From Nitrobacter sp051912485 (lineage in GTDB: Bacteria; Pseudomonadota; Alphaproteobacteria; Rhizobiales; Xanthobacteraceae): DNA of 64,000 nt. Shown one piece after another: positions 24,296 to 32,152 of this stretch. The stretch spans positions 1,922,001 to 1,986,000 of the forward strand of contig NZ_CP196822.1 in the NCBI RefSeq assembly GCF_051912485.1, written 5' to 3'. Every line of letters starts with the position of its first letter. Position 1 is the stretch's first letter. Made by a program: the position numbers and the translations under genes. Under the pieces are notes generated by a model. The model did no database searches. It saw nothing but the letters and a program-made list of their open reading frames with translations, and was not told the origin of the DNA.

Positions 24296-25936
24296 TCACG
24301 GCAGAGTCCGCTTGAGCAGCCGCCGGCCGTCATCGACGGAAAGTTCGGCTGTGCCGTACATGCGCCCGTGGGTGCCGCCGAGCCGCGTCGCCGCAAACAG
24401 CGCTGCCTGATCCGGTGCGGTCCGGTTGAGCGCCGCGGCCGCGGCCAGTTGCGCCAGCGTCTCCACCGCCTGCCGCGCCACGCGCTCGCCATCGGGCCGG
24501 CGGAAAGTCCTGGCGAGAAATGCCACCGCTTCAGCCGCGCCGGGCAGACCTCGGGTGTCCGCGACGAAATCTTCGAGCACGACCGCCGCCGCTTCTGCCT
24601 CACGCGCCAGCGCGCGCAATACGTCGAGGCACATCACATTGCCCGACCCTTCCCAGATCGCGTTGACCGGCGCCTCGCGATAGTGCCGCGCCAGAATGCC
24701 CTCCTCCACATAACCATTGCCGCCGAGGCACTCCATCGTTTCATACAGAAAACCCGGCGCGCTCTTGCAAGTCCAGTATTTCACCGCGGGCGTCAAAAGT
24801 CGTATCCACGCCGCCGCCTTCGCGTCCGTCGATGCTTCATCGAAAGCGCGACACAGCCGCATCACCAGCGCCACCGAGGCCTCGACATGGAGCGCCATGT
24901 CGGCCAGCACCGTCTGCATCAGCGGCTGGTCGACCAGATGTTTCTGAAACACGCTGCGGTGACGCGTGTGATGCAGCGCATGAGCCAGTCCCGAGCGCAT
25001 CAGGCCGACAGAGGCAATGGCGCAATCCTGCCGCGTCAACTGCACCATCTGGATAATGGTGCGGATGCCCTTGCCCTCCTCGCCAACGCGTTCGGCGTAA
25101 GCTTCGGTGAATTCCACTTCGGAGGAGGCGTTGGAGCGGTTGCCGAGCTTGTCCTTCAGCCGCTGGAAATGAATCGCATTGACCGAGCCGTCGGGGCGGA
25201 AGCGCGGCATGAAAAAGCACGTCAGTCCTTCCTCGGCCTGCGCCAGCACCAGGAACGCGTCGCACATCGGAGCCGACATGAACCATTTGTGCCCGGTGAT
25301 ACGATAGGCATCGTCGTCGCGCTCGGCGCGGGTCTGGTTGGCGCGCACATCGGTGCCGCCCTGCTTCTCGGTCATGCCCATGCCGAGCGTCATGCCGCGC
25401 TTGGTCCACCATGGCGCGAAGGCGGGATCGTAGCTGCGAGGCGTGATCACGGGCATCGCCTTGGCCAGCACATCCGGTTGCGCGGCAAGCGCAGCCACCG
25501 ACGCGCGGGTCATGGTGATTGGGCAGAGATGTCCAGTCTCGATCTGCGCAGCCATGTAGAATTTTGCCGCGCGCACCACCTCCGCAGCCCCGCCTGCCGG
25601 CTTGCCGTCGGCGGTCCAGGTGGAATTGTGGAGGCCGGCATGGGCGCTGTGCGCCATCAGTTCATGATAGGCCGGATGGAATTCGACCTCATCGCGCCGG
25701 TTGCCTTGTGCGTCGAACAATCGCAGCTTCGGCGGGTTCTCGTTGGCGAGACGGCCGCGCGCGGCCATCGCCGCCGATCCCCAGTGCCTGCCGAATTCGG
25801 ACAGTTCGCCCAACGCAGCCTTGCCGCCGTTCACAGCCACCGCCTCTGCCAGCGGAGCATCCAGCGAGAACAGATCGACGTCCTCGAAAGGCGGCGACTG
25901 GTTGAACACCTCGTGCGTTCTGAATGGTTGCGTCAT
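24296..25936 (-). CDS. Acyl-CoA dehydrogenase family protein (AidB-like)
   Basis: A 546-residue flavoprotein. It has the extended N-terminus of the AidB branch (THEVFNQSPPFEDVDLFSLD), GMGMTEKQGGTDVRANQT in the flavin region, and the catalytic-loop segment CLGGNGYVEEGILARHYREAPVNAIWEGSGNV characteristic of that branch. AidB proteins bind DNA and are tied to alkylation resistance in enterics; in other bacteria the group is poorly defined, so an ordinary dehydrogenase role is possible. The start is the ATG at 25936 with a GGAGGTGG ribosome-binding site. It is followed 40 bases later by the CPBP protease gene on the same strand. Confidence 0.9.
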   Translation of the reverse strand: MTQPFRTHEVFNQSPPFEDVDLFSLDAPLAEAVAVNGGKAALGELSEFGRHWGSAAMAARGRLANENPPKLRLFDAQGNRRDEVEFHPAYHELMAHSAHAGLHNSTWTADGKPAGGAAEVVRAAKFYMAAQIETGHLCPITMTRASVAALAAQPDVLAKAMPVITPRSYDPAFAPWWTKRGMTLGMGMTEKQGGTDVRANQTRAERDDDAYRITGHKWFMSAPMCDAFLVLAQAEEGLTCFFMPRFRPDGSVNAIHFQRLKDKLGNRSNASSEVEFTEAYAERVGEEGKGIRTIIQMVQLTRQDCAIASVGLMRSGLAHALHHTRHRSVFQKHLVDQPLMQTVLADMALHVEASVALVMRLCRAFDEASTDAKAAAWIRLLTPAVKYWTCKSAPGFLYETMECLGGNGYVEEGILARHYREAPVNAIWEGSGNVMCLDVLRALAREAEAAAVVLEDFVADTRGLPGAAEAVAFLARTFRRPDGERVARQAVETLAQLAAAAALNRTAPDQAALFAATRLGGTHGRMYGTAELSVDDGRRLLKRTLP

Positions 25937-26109
25937 GAACCACCTCCGCGGGCGCTGACACGGTGCGACTGTACGCCGGAACCGCGGCGAGATCACGCCG
26001 GTCAACGCATCACTCCGTTTACCCTGACCCAGCTTCAGCGGGGAAAAACCCACTGGCGCTCCGTTCGGCCTTGCTCCAACGGGAAACTCTGCCTATAGGT
26101 CTGGCTTTA

Positions 26110-27063
26110 ATGACATCGTCAACGAAATCGAGCTTTGTTCTCGGGCACCGGCATCTGCTGGGGATCGAGGGCCTTTCCGTCGCCGATATTACCGGCCTCC
26201 TCGACCTTTCAGAGGAATACGTCGAACTGAACCGCCAGATCGACAAGAAGCGCACCTCGTTACGCGGGCGCACCCAGATCAACCTGTTCTTCGAAGCATC
26301 GACGCGAACCCAGTCCTCATTCGAGATCGCCGGCAAGCGGCTCGGCGCCGACGTGATGAACATGTCGGTGTCGTCGATGTCGACCCGCAAGGGCGAGACG
26401 CTGGTCGATACCGCAATGACACTCAATGCCATGCATCCGGACATTCTTGTGATGCGCCATTCCGCCTCCGGTGCGGTGGAGCTTCTGGCGCGCAAGGTCG
26501 ACGGCTCCGTCATCAATGCCGGCGACGGCGCCCACGAACATCCGACCCAGGCGCTGCTCGACGCCCTGACCATCCGCCGCAACAAGGGCCGGCTCGAGGG
26601 ACTTCTGGTTGCGATCTGCGGCGATGTGCTGCATTCGCGCGTCGCGCGCTCCAACATCATCCTGCTCAACGCCATGGGCGCGCGCGTGCGTGTGGTTGCG
26701 CCCTCCACGCTGCTGCCTCCGGGCATCGAGCGCATGGGCGTCGAGGTCGCCCGCGACATGCGAGAGGGACTGGATGGCGCCGATATCGTCATGATGCTTC
26801 GACTGCAACGCGAACGGATGAGCGGCTCGTTCGTGCCGTCGAGCTCCGAGTATTTTCACTATTTCGGCCTCGATCAGAAAAAGCTCGCTTATGCAAAACC
26901 CGACGCGCTGGTCATGCATCCGGGACCAATGAATCGCGGCGTCGAGATCGACTCCATCGTGGCGGACGGAGCGCAGTCGCTGATCCGCGAACAGGTTGAA
27001 ATGGGGGTCGCTGTGCGGATGGCGGTGCTGGAAGCACTGGCGAGGAACCTGCCGAATGCGTAA
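26110..27063 (+). CDS. pyrB: Aspartate carbamoyltransferase, catalytic subunit
   Basis: A 317-residue ATCase catalytic chain, condensing carbamoyl phosphate with aspartate in pyrimidine synthesis. The phosphate loop is STRTQSSFE (residues 64-72), HPTQALLD follows, and the C-terminal HPGPMNRGVEI is intact. The start is the ATG at 26110 (MTSSTKSSFVLGHRHLL). There is no regulatory pyrI nearby; instead pyrB is followed after 45 bases by a dihydroorotase-like gene, as in the bacterial ATCases that need a DHOase-like partner for assembly. Confidence 0.96.
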   Translation: MTSSTKSSFVLGHRHLLGIEGLSVADITGLLDLSEEYVELNRQIDKKRTSLRGRTQINLFFEASTRTQSSFEIAGKRLGADVMNMSVSSMSTRKGETLVDTAMTLNAMHPDILVMRHSASGAVELLARKVDGSVINAGDGAHEHPTQALLDALTIRRNKGRLEGLLVAICGDVLHSRVARSNIILLNAMGARVRVVAPSTLLPPGIERMGVEVARDMREGLDGADIVMMLRLQRERMSGSFVPSSSEYFHYFGLDQKKLAYAKPDALVMHPGPMNRGVEIDSIVADGAQSLIREQVEMGVAVRMAVLEALARNLPNA

Positions 27064-27108
27064 GTTCGCGACCTTTCCGTCAATCCGGGAGCGGCGGGGA
27101 TTGCAGCG

Positions 27109-28410
27109 ATGCTGAACGGCCACCGCCCCATTCTGCTCGCCAACGCCCGCGTCGTCGATCCGGCGCGCGACCTTGACGGACCGGGCGACGTACTGATCAG
27201 CGACGGAGTTGTACGCGATGCGCGGCGCGGGATCGGAGCCGCCGGCGTGCCCGAAGGCACCGACATCATCAACTGCGCCGGCAAGATCGTAGCGCCCGGC
27301 CTGATCGACATGCGCGCGTTCGTCGGCGAGCCCGGTGCCGGCCATCGCGAAACCTTCGCGTCCGCGAGCCGCGCAGCCGCCGCCGGTGGCATCACCACCA
27401 TTGTCTGCCAGCCCGATACCTCGCCGGTAATCGACAATTCCGCGACCGTCGATTTCGTGCTGCGCCGCGCTCGAGATACTGCAATCGTCAACATTCATCC
27501 GATGGCGGCGCTGACCAAGGGTCTTGCCGGCAAGGAAATGACCGAGATCGGCCTGTTGAAGGCGGCAGGTGCGGTCGCCTTCACCGATGGCGCGCGCAGC
27601 GTGATGAATGCCCAGGTGATGCGCCGCGCCCTGACCTATGCCCGCGACTTCGACGCCCTGATTGTCCACCACACCGAAGATGCTCATCTGGTCGGTGAAG
27701 GCGTCATGAATGAAGGCGAATATTCCGCTCGCCTCGGACTCATGGGCATTCCAGCGGCCGCGGAGGCGATCGTGCTGGAGCGCGACATGCGGCTCGTGGC
27801 GCTGACCGGCGGCCGCTACCACGCAGCGTCGCTGACCTGCGCGGAATCGCTCGATATCCTCAAGCGCGCGCGCGACGCCGGGCTCCAGGTTACGGCATCC
27901 GCATCGATCAATCACCTGACGCTGAATGAAAACGATATCGGTCCGTACCGCACGTTTCTGAAGGTGGCGCCGCCGCTGCGCAGCGAGGACGACCGCCGCG
28001 CGCTGGTCGCGGCGCTGGCGTCGGGCCTGATCGATGTCGTGATGTCCGATCACAATCCGCAGGACGTGGAAACCAAGCGCCTGCCGTTCGCGGAAGCCGC
28101 GGCCGGCGCAATCGGACTCGAAACCATGCTGACGGCGGCGCTGCGGCTCGTGCATAACGAGGAACTGGATTTCAAGACGCTGATCCGGGCGATGTCGACA
28201 CGGCCCGCGGAGTTGCTCGGTCTGCCGGGCGGATCGCTACGCCCGGGCGCGCCCGCCGATGTGATCGTGATCGATCCGGACGTGCCGTGGGTGCTCGATC
28301 CCGCCGATCTCAAGTCACAAAGCAAGAACACGCCGTTCGACGAATCCCGCTTCTCGGGCCGCGTCGTCCGCACCATCGTCGGCGGGCGCACGGTTTTCGA
28401 ACACGTCTGA
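27109..28410 (+). CDS. pyrC: Dihydroorotase-like protein lacking the HxH metal motif (PyrC/PyrX type)
   Basis: A 433-residue amidohydrolase of the class I dihydroorotase family, encoded 45 bases after pyrB. The motif that normally reads GLIDxHxH, supplying two zinc ligands, is GLIDMRAF here (Arg69 and Phe71 replace the histidines). Later ligand positions survive: NIHPMAALTKG, FTDGAR (Asp160), HHTED (His187/188), INHLT, SDHNP (Asp314). Loss of the first two ligands suggests a non-catalytic DHOase-like subunit that supports ATCase assembly, as described for Pseudomonas PyrC'. If so, an active dihydroorotase must be encoded elsewhere. Annotation pipelines usually call it pyrC. Confidence 0.9.
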   Translation: MLNGHRPILLANARVVDPARDLDGPGDVLISDGVVRDARRGIGAAGVPEGTDIINCAGKIVAPGLIDMRAFVGEPGAGHRETFASASRAAAAGGITTIVCQPDTSPVIDNSATVDFVLRRARDTAIVNIHPMAALTKGLAGKEMTEIGLLKAAGAVAFTDGARSVMNAQVMRRALTYARDFDALIVHHTEDAHLVGEGVMNEGEYSARLGLMGIPAAAEAIVLERDMRLVALTGGRYHAASLTCAESLDILKRARDAGLQVTASASINHLTLNENDIGPYRTFLKVAPPLRSEDDRRALVAALASGLIDVVMSDHNPQDVETKRLPFAEAAAGAIGLETMLTAALRLVHNEELDFKTLIRAMSTRPAELLGLPGGSLRPGAPADVIVIDPDVPWVLDPADLKSQSKNTPFDESRFSGRVVRTIVGGRTVFEHV

Positions 28411-28650
28411 CGCTATGGAGTTTTAATCTCGTTCGCTCGACCAAATCTACGTTAAATCAAAATCATATCGCCCTCGCTTCTGATCCGTTAGAGGCGGAAG
28501 GGCGCTCATAGCTGCAACGGCGAAAATCATCGTCCGCACAGAGCGATATAGTCGAATTTCGATGCTCTGCACGACCTGAATATCTGACGTGGCGCGACCA
28601 TGCCGATCTATGGTTTACAGTTGCCGCAGTGATGTCCGGAGCCCTTTTCG

Positions 28651-29241
28651 ATGTTTCCAAATGGCCTGATTGCCCTCGCCTTCGGCTATCTGCTCGGCTC
28701 GATACCCTTCGGGATGGTCCTGACTCAGGTAGCCGGAACGCAAGACCTGCGTTCGATCGGCTCGGGCAATATCGGCGCAACCAACGTGCTGCGAACCGGA
28801 CGCAAGGGTCTGGCGGCAGCAACGCTTCTGGGCGACATGCTGAAGGGCACGGCTGCCGTCGTGATCGCATTACTTCTATCCGGACCGGGAGCCGCGATGG
28901 CTGCGGCGCTCGGCGCGTTTCTGGGTCACCTGTTTCCGGTGTGGCTCAAATTCCGCGGCGGCAAAGGCGTCGCGACCTATATCGGCGTGCTGCTCGGCCT
29001 GTTCTGGCCGGCAGCGTTGGCCTTCTGCGCGATCTGGCTGCTGGTCGCGTTCACGACGCGCTACTCATCCCTCTCAGCCCTGATCGCGAGTCTCGCCACG
29101 CCACTGCTGTTGTGGTGGCTGGGACATCCACAATTTGCGGTGCTGTTTGCGATGCTGACGCTGCTGTTATGGTTCACGCACCGCGAGAACATCCGGCGTC
29201 TTGTTGCTGGCAGCGAAGGCAAAATCGGTGCGAAAGCGTAG
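28651..29241 (+). CDS. plsY: Acyl-phosphate glycerol-3-phosphate acyltransferase
   Basis: A 196-residue polytopic inner-membrane enzyme that transfers acyl groups from acyl-phosphate to glycerol-3-phosphate, the first step of phospholipid synthesis. The three active-site loops are visible: LLGSIPFGMV followed by GSGNIGATNVLRTG, then GHLFPVWLKFRGGKGVAT, and the C-terminal HRENIRRLVAGSEGK. About five to six membrane segments. It lies in the pyrB-pyrC-plsY-dprA order seen in related genomes, with 240 bases before it that may hold its own promoter. Confidence 0.95.
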   Translation: MFPNGLIALAFGYLLGSIPFGMVLTQVAGTQDLRSIGSGNIGATNVLRTGRKGLAAATLLGDMLKGTAAVVIALLLSGPGAAMAAALGAFLGHLFPVWLKFRGGKGVATYIGVLLGLFWPAALAFCAIWLLVAFTTRYSSLSALIASLATPLLLWWLGHPQFAVLFAMLTLLLWFTHRENIRRLVAGSEGKIGAKA

Positions 29242-29265
29242 CCGCTTGATCCTTGGAGTTGAGGA

Positions 29266-29457
29266 TCACGCGGGGCCAGCGGGACCGATACTGCTGCACT
29301 TGCCATTGATATCGAAGGTCATCGTGACGCCCCACACCGTCAGCGAGCCACCGCGGGCGTCGATTACGTCGTTGCTGACGTGATTGCGGTCCCACTTCAT
29401 GCCACCGCTGACGGTACTGATTTCCTCGACATCGAGTGGGCGAAAACTATTGTCCAT
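29266..29457 (-). CDS. 63-residue peptide with a double-glycine-type leader
   Basis: Small peptide encoded opposite to its neighbours, between plsY and dprA. The N-terminus MDNSFRPLDVEEISTVSGG has the form of a double-glycine leader (acidic, L-x-x-x-E-I-x-x-V-x-G-G), as used by peptides cleaved and exported by C39-peptidase ABC transporters. The predicted mature part starts MKWDRNHVSND, is polar with two further glycine-rich spots (DARGGSL, GPAGPA) and one cysteine. An ACGGAGACG ribosome-binding site precedes the ATG at 29457. No exporter or modifying enzyme is encoded in this window. Confidence 0.65.
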   Translation of the reverse strand: MDNSFRPLDVEEISTVSGGMKWDRNHVSNDVIDARGGSLTVWGVTMTFDINGKCSSIGPAGPA

Positions 29458-29657
29458 GATCGTCTCCGTTCTTCAGGTCGACGACTGCCGCCGACGTGAC
29501 GGCAGGCATAATGCGAAATGCTCAGCGCGGCCGTGACGGACGTCACATTGCAGGGCAAGTACACACCTCGCGAATCTCCCGGTACGATGACTGGCATCAT
29601 CCAACAGTTGTTCCCGCAGCCAAGTTAGGCAAATGTGTCTTGGGCTTGGGGGGAAAG

Positions 29658-30776
29658 GTGAAGATTCAGGAATCGGTGAGACGACTGACCGAGGCGCAGC
29701 GGATCGACTGGCTGCGGCTGATCCGCTCCGAAAACGTCGGGCCGCGGACCTTTCGTTCGCTTGTGAATCATTTCGGCAGTGCCCGCGAGGCGATGACCCG
29801 CCTGCCGGATCTGGCGCGACGCGGCGGTGCTTCGCGCCCGAGCCGCCTTTGCGGTGAAGCGGAGGCGAGGGACGAGTTGGCCGCCGCCAAGCGGATCGGC
29901 GTCAGTTTGGTGGCGCCGGGCGAGACCGGCTATCCGCCGCACCTCACAACCATCGACGACGCGCCGCCGTTGCTCGGCGTGCGCGGCAACCTCGATGTCA
30001 TGGAGCGTCCGATGATTGCGATCGTCGGTTCACGTAATGCATCCGGTGCCGGCCACAAATTCGCACAAACACTGGCGCACGACCTCGGCGACGCCGGTTT
30101 CGTCATCGCGTCGGGACTGGCACGCGGCATCGACCAGGCGGCGCATCGCGCAAGCATCGCGAGTGGCACCGTCGCAGTGCTTGCCGGCGGTCACGACCGC
30201 ATCTATCCGTCCGAGCATGAGGATCTGCTTGCGGCGGTGTTGGAAGGCGGCGGCGCGATTTCTGAAATGCCGATGGGGCATGTGCCGCGCGCCCGCGACT
30301 TCCCACGGCGCAACCGCCTGATCTCCGGCGTCGCGCTCGGTGTCGTCGTGGTCGAGGCGGCGCATCGCTCGGGCTCGCTAATAACAGCCCGAATCGCCGC
30401 CGAGCAAGGCCGCGAAGTCTTCGCTGTGCCGGGTTCACCGCTCGATCCTCGCGCCGCCGGCACCAACGACCTCATCAAGCAGGGTGCGGCACTGATCACC
30501 GAAGCATCCGATGTCATTAATGCCGTGCGGCCGATCATGAGGCGGCCGATCAATCTGCCCGCGGGGGAACCGGATCGCGGCGGTCCGGAGGCGGAAGAGC
30601 CCGCTGCGAGCGACCGCGCACGCATCGTCGGCTTGCTTGGCCCGGCGCCAATCGGCCTCGACGATCTGATCCGGATGGCGGATGCCTCGCCGGCGATCGT
30701 GCGTACCGTTCTGCTTGAGCTGGAACTGGCCGGACGGCTGGAGCGCCACGGCGGCGGGCTGGTATCGATGATCTAG
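29658..30776 (+). CDS. dprA: DNA-processing protein DprA
   Basis: A 372-residue DprA/Smf, which loads RecA on incoming single-stranded DNA during transformation. The Rossmann-like core contains AIVGSRNASGAG, VIASGLARGIDQAAH, GTVAVLAGGHDRIYP, RRNRLISGVALGVVVVEA and GSLITARIAAEQGREVFAVPG. The C-terminal winged helix (GLLGPAPIGLDDLIRMADAS) is typical of alphaproteobacteria. The GTG at 29658 is preferred because a GGGGGGAAAG ribosome-binding site lies just before it. The stop codon TAG (30774-30776) is part of the CTAG target duplication of the adjacent IS element, so the protein end is preserved. Confidence 0.94.
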   Translation: MKIQESVRRLTEAQRIDWLRLIRSENVGPRTFRSLVNHFGSAREAMTRLPDLARRGGASRPSRLCGEAEARDELAAAKRIGVSLVAPGETGYPPHLTTIDDAPPLLGVRGNLDVMERPMIAIVGSRNASGAGHKFAQTLAHDLGDAGFVIASGLARGIDQAAHRASIASGTVAVLAGGHDRIYPSEHEDLLAAVLEGGGAISEMPMGHVPRARDFPRRNRLISGVALGVVVVEAAHRSGSLITARIAAEQGREVFAVPGSPLDPRAAGTNDLIKQGAALITEASDVINAVRPIMRRPINLPAGEPDRGGPEAEEPAASDRARIVGLLGPAPIGLDDLIRMADASPAIVRTVLLELELAGRLERHGGGLVSMI

Positions 30777-32047
30777 CAGTCTGCTGAAAAACCGCTCGCG
30801 CGTGCGAGAATTTGCTGATTCGATTTTCATCGTGAATCGGTGGAGGTTGGGATGCGCGGAGCCTTTGTGGATCAGGGCGGGTTGTTTTCGTACATCTCGC
30901 CGGAGGCGCGGGTGCCGCCGAACCATCCGCTGAGGAAGATCCGGGCGCTGGTCCGTGATGTGCTGGGCGAGTTGAACCGTAGCTTTGCCAGGCTCTATTC
31001 AAGTGAAGGGCGCCCCTCGATCGCGCCGGAGCAATTGCTCAGCGCGCTACTTCTGCAGGTGCTCTACGGCATTCGCTCGGAGCGCCAATTGATGGAGCAG
31101 TTGGACTACAATCTATTGTATCGCTGGTTCGTGGGGCTGTCGCCGGACCATCCGGTCTGGAACCCGACCAGCTTCACGAAGAACCGCGAGCGGCTGCAGA
31201 ACGGCGATGTGTTCACGAAGTTCATGACCAGGCTTTTGAAACACCCTCAGGTCGAGCCGCTGCTCTCGGACGAGCACTTCTCGGTGGACGGCACGTTGAT
31301 CGAGGCCTGGGCGTCACAGAAGAGCTTTCGTCCCAAGGATGGCCGCGATGGCGACGACGGCACGAACTTCCACGGTCAGACGCGCAAGAACGACACCCAT
31401 GTCAGCACGAGCGATCCCGACAGCCGGCTCTACCGCAAGGCGGCCGGACGCGAGGCCAGGCTCTGCTACATGGGCCACGTCACCATGGAGAACCGGCATG
31501 GGCTGGCCGTGGCCGGCATCGTCACGCACGCGAGCGGCACCGCCGAGCGCCGCGCCGCGGAGATAATGCTCGAGGCCGAAGGCAGGAAAGCGGGTCGCCG
31601 CATTACCGCCGGTGCGGACAAGGCTTATGACACGGCCGATCATGTGGCCAATCTTCGCGCCATCGACGTCACACCGCATGTGACGCAGAACAATGGCATG
31701 GGCAAGACCGGCAGGCGCCGCCGGAGCGCTATCGACGCACGGACCACGCGCCATCAGGGCTATGGCATGTCGCAGACGCGCCGGGCGATGATCGAATGCA
31801 TCTTCGGCTGGGGCAAGCAGCACGGCACGATGCGCAGGACCAAACATCGTGGCATTTGCCGCGTTGCCGCCGACTTCATGCTCAACTTGATCGCCTATAA
31901 CCTGATCCGCGTTCCCAAACTGGTCACGGCATAACCGCGTCGTCGCCAGGACGACAACGACTGCAACGCGCCGCCGAATACACATCATCGCGATGAGGCG
32001 TTCCGAGGATCATCGAAGCGGTCAATTTTGGCTTTTTCAGCAAACTG
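30777..32047 (+). mobile_element. IS5-group insertion sequence, apparently intact
   Basis: 1,271 bases bounded by near-perfect terminal inverted repeats: CAGTCTGCTGAAAAACC at the left end and, reading inward from the right end, CAGTTTGCTGAAAAAGCC. The element is flanked by a direct CTAG duplication (30773-30776 and 32048-32051), the YTAR-type target of the IS5 group. It contains a single complete transposase gene. Matching duplications imply a simple, fairly recent insertion with no rearrangement between the ends. Confidence 0.93.
30852..31934 (+). CDS. IS5-family DDE transposase
   Basis: A 360-residue transposase. The N-terminal DUF772-type region (MRGAFVDQGGLFSYISP, SIAPEQLLSALLLQVLYGIR, LLYRWFVGLSPDHPVW) is followed by the DDE core: first Asp in HFSVDGTLIEAWAS, second in TAGADKAYDT, and the Glu in RAMIECIFGWGKQHG. 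The start at 30852 is placed by a GGAGG five bases upstream; a GTG four codons earlier also exists. No frameshift or internal stop is seen, so it should be active. Confidence 0.95.
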   Translation: MRGAFVDQGGLFSYISPEARVPPNHPLRKIRALVRDVLGELNRSFARLYSSEGRPSIAPEQLLSALLLQVLYGIRSERQLMEQLDYNLLYRWFVGLSPDHPVWNPTSFTKNRERLQNGDVFTKFMTRLLKHPQVEPLLSDEHFSVDGTLIEAWASQKSFRPKDGRDGDDGTNFHGQTRKNDTHVSTSDPDSRLYRKAAGREARLCYMGHVTMENRHGLAVAGIVTHASGTAERRAAEIMLEAEGRKAGRRITAGADKAYDTADHVANLRAIDVTPHVTQNNGMGKTGRRRRSAIDARTTRHQGYGMSQTRRAMIECIFGWGKQHGTMRRTKHRGICRVAADFMLNLIAYNLIRVPKLVTA

Positions 32048-32050
32048 CTA

Positions 32051-32143
32051 GAGCATGACCTCGAAAAGTGAAAAAGGTTTTCGGATAAGATCGTGCTCCA
32101 CTCAAAAGGATAAGGCGAGAGTCTGATTGTTGGATCAGACTCT
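32051..32143. repeat. Palindromic intergenic repeat and hairpin right of the IS
   Basis: GAGCATGACCTCGAAAA pairs with TTTTCGGATAAGATCGTGCTC across 32052-32099, a widespread Rhizobiales intergenic palindrome. Next to it AGAGTCTGAT (32118-32127) pairs perfectly with ATCAGACTCT (32134-32143) around a six-base loop. The second hairpin lies ten bases past the stop of the minus-strand cytochrome gene and may act as its terminator, although no T-run follows. Confidence 0.65.
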
Positions 32144-32152
32144 TGAACGGCG

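Noticed and set aside
24170..26098. 642-codon plus-strand open frame
   Set aside because: It is antisense to the CPBP protease and AidB-like genes; long open frames opposite GC-rich genes are expected and the translation has no domain.
26317..28155. 612-codon minus-strand open frame
   Set aside because: Antisense shadow of pyrB and pyrC; His/Arg/Gln-rich translation without motifs.
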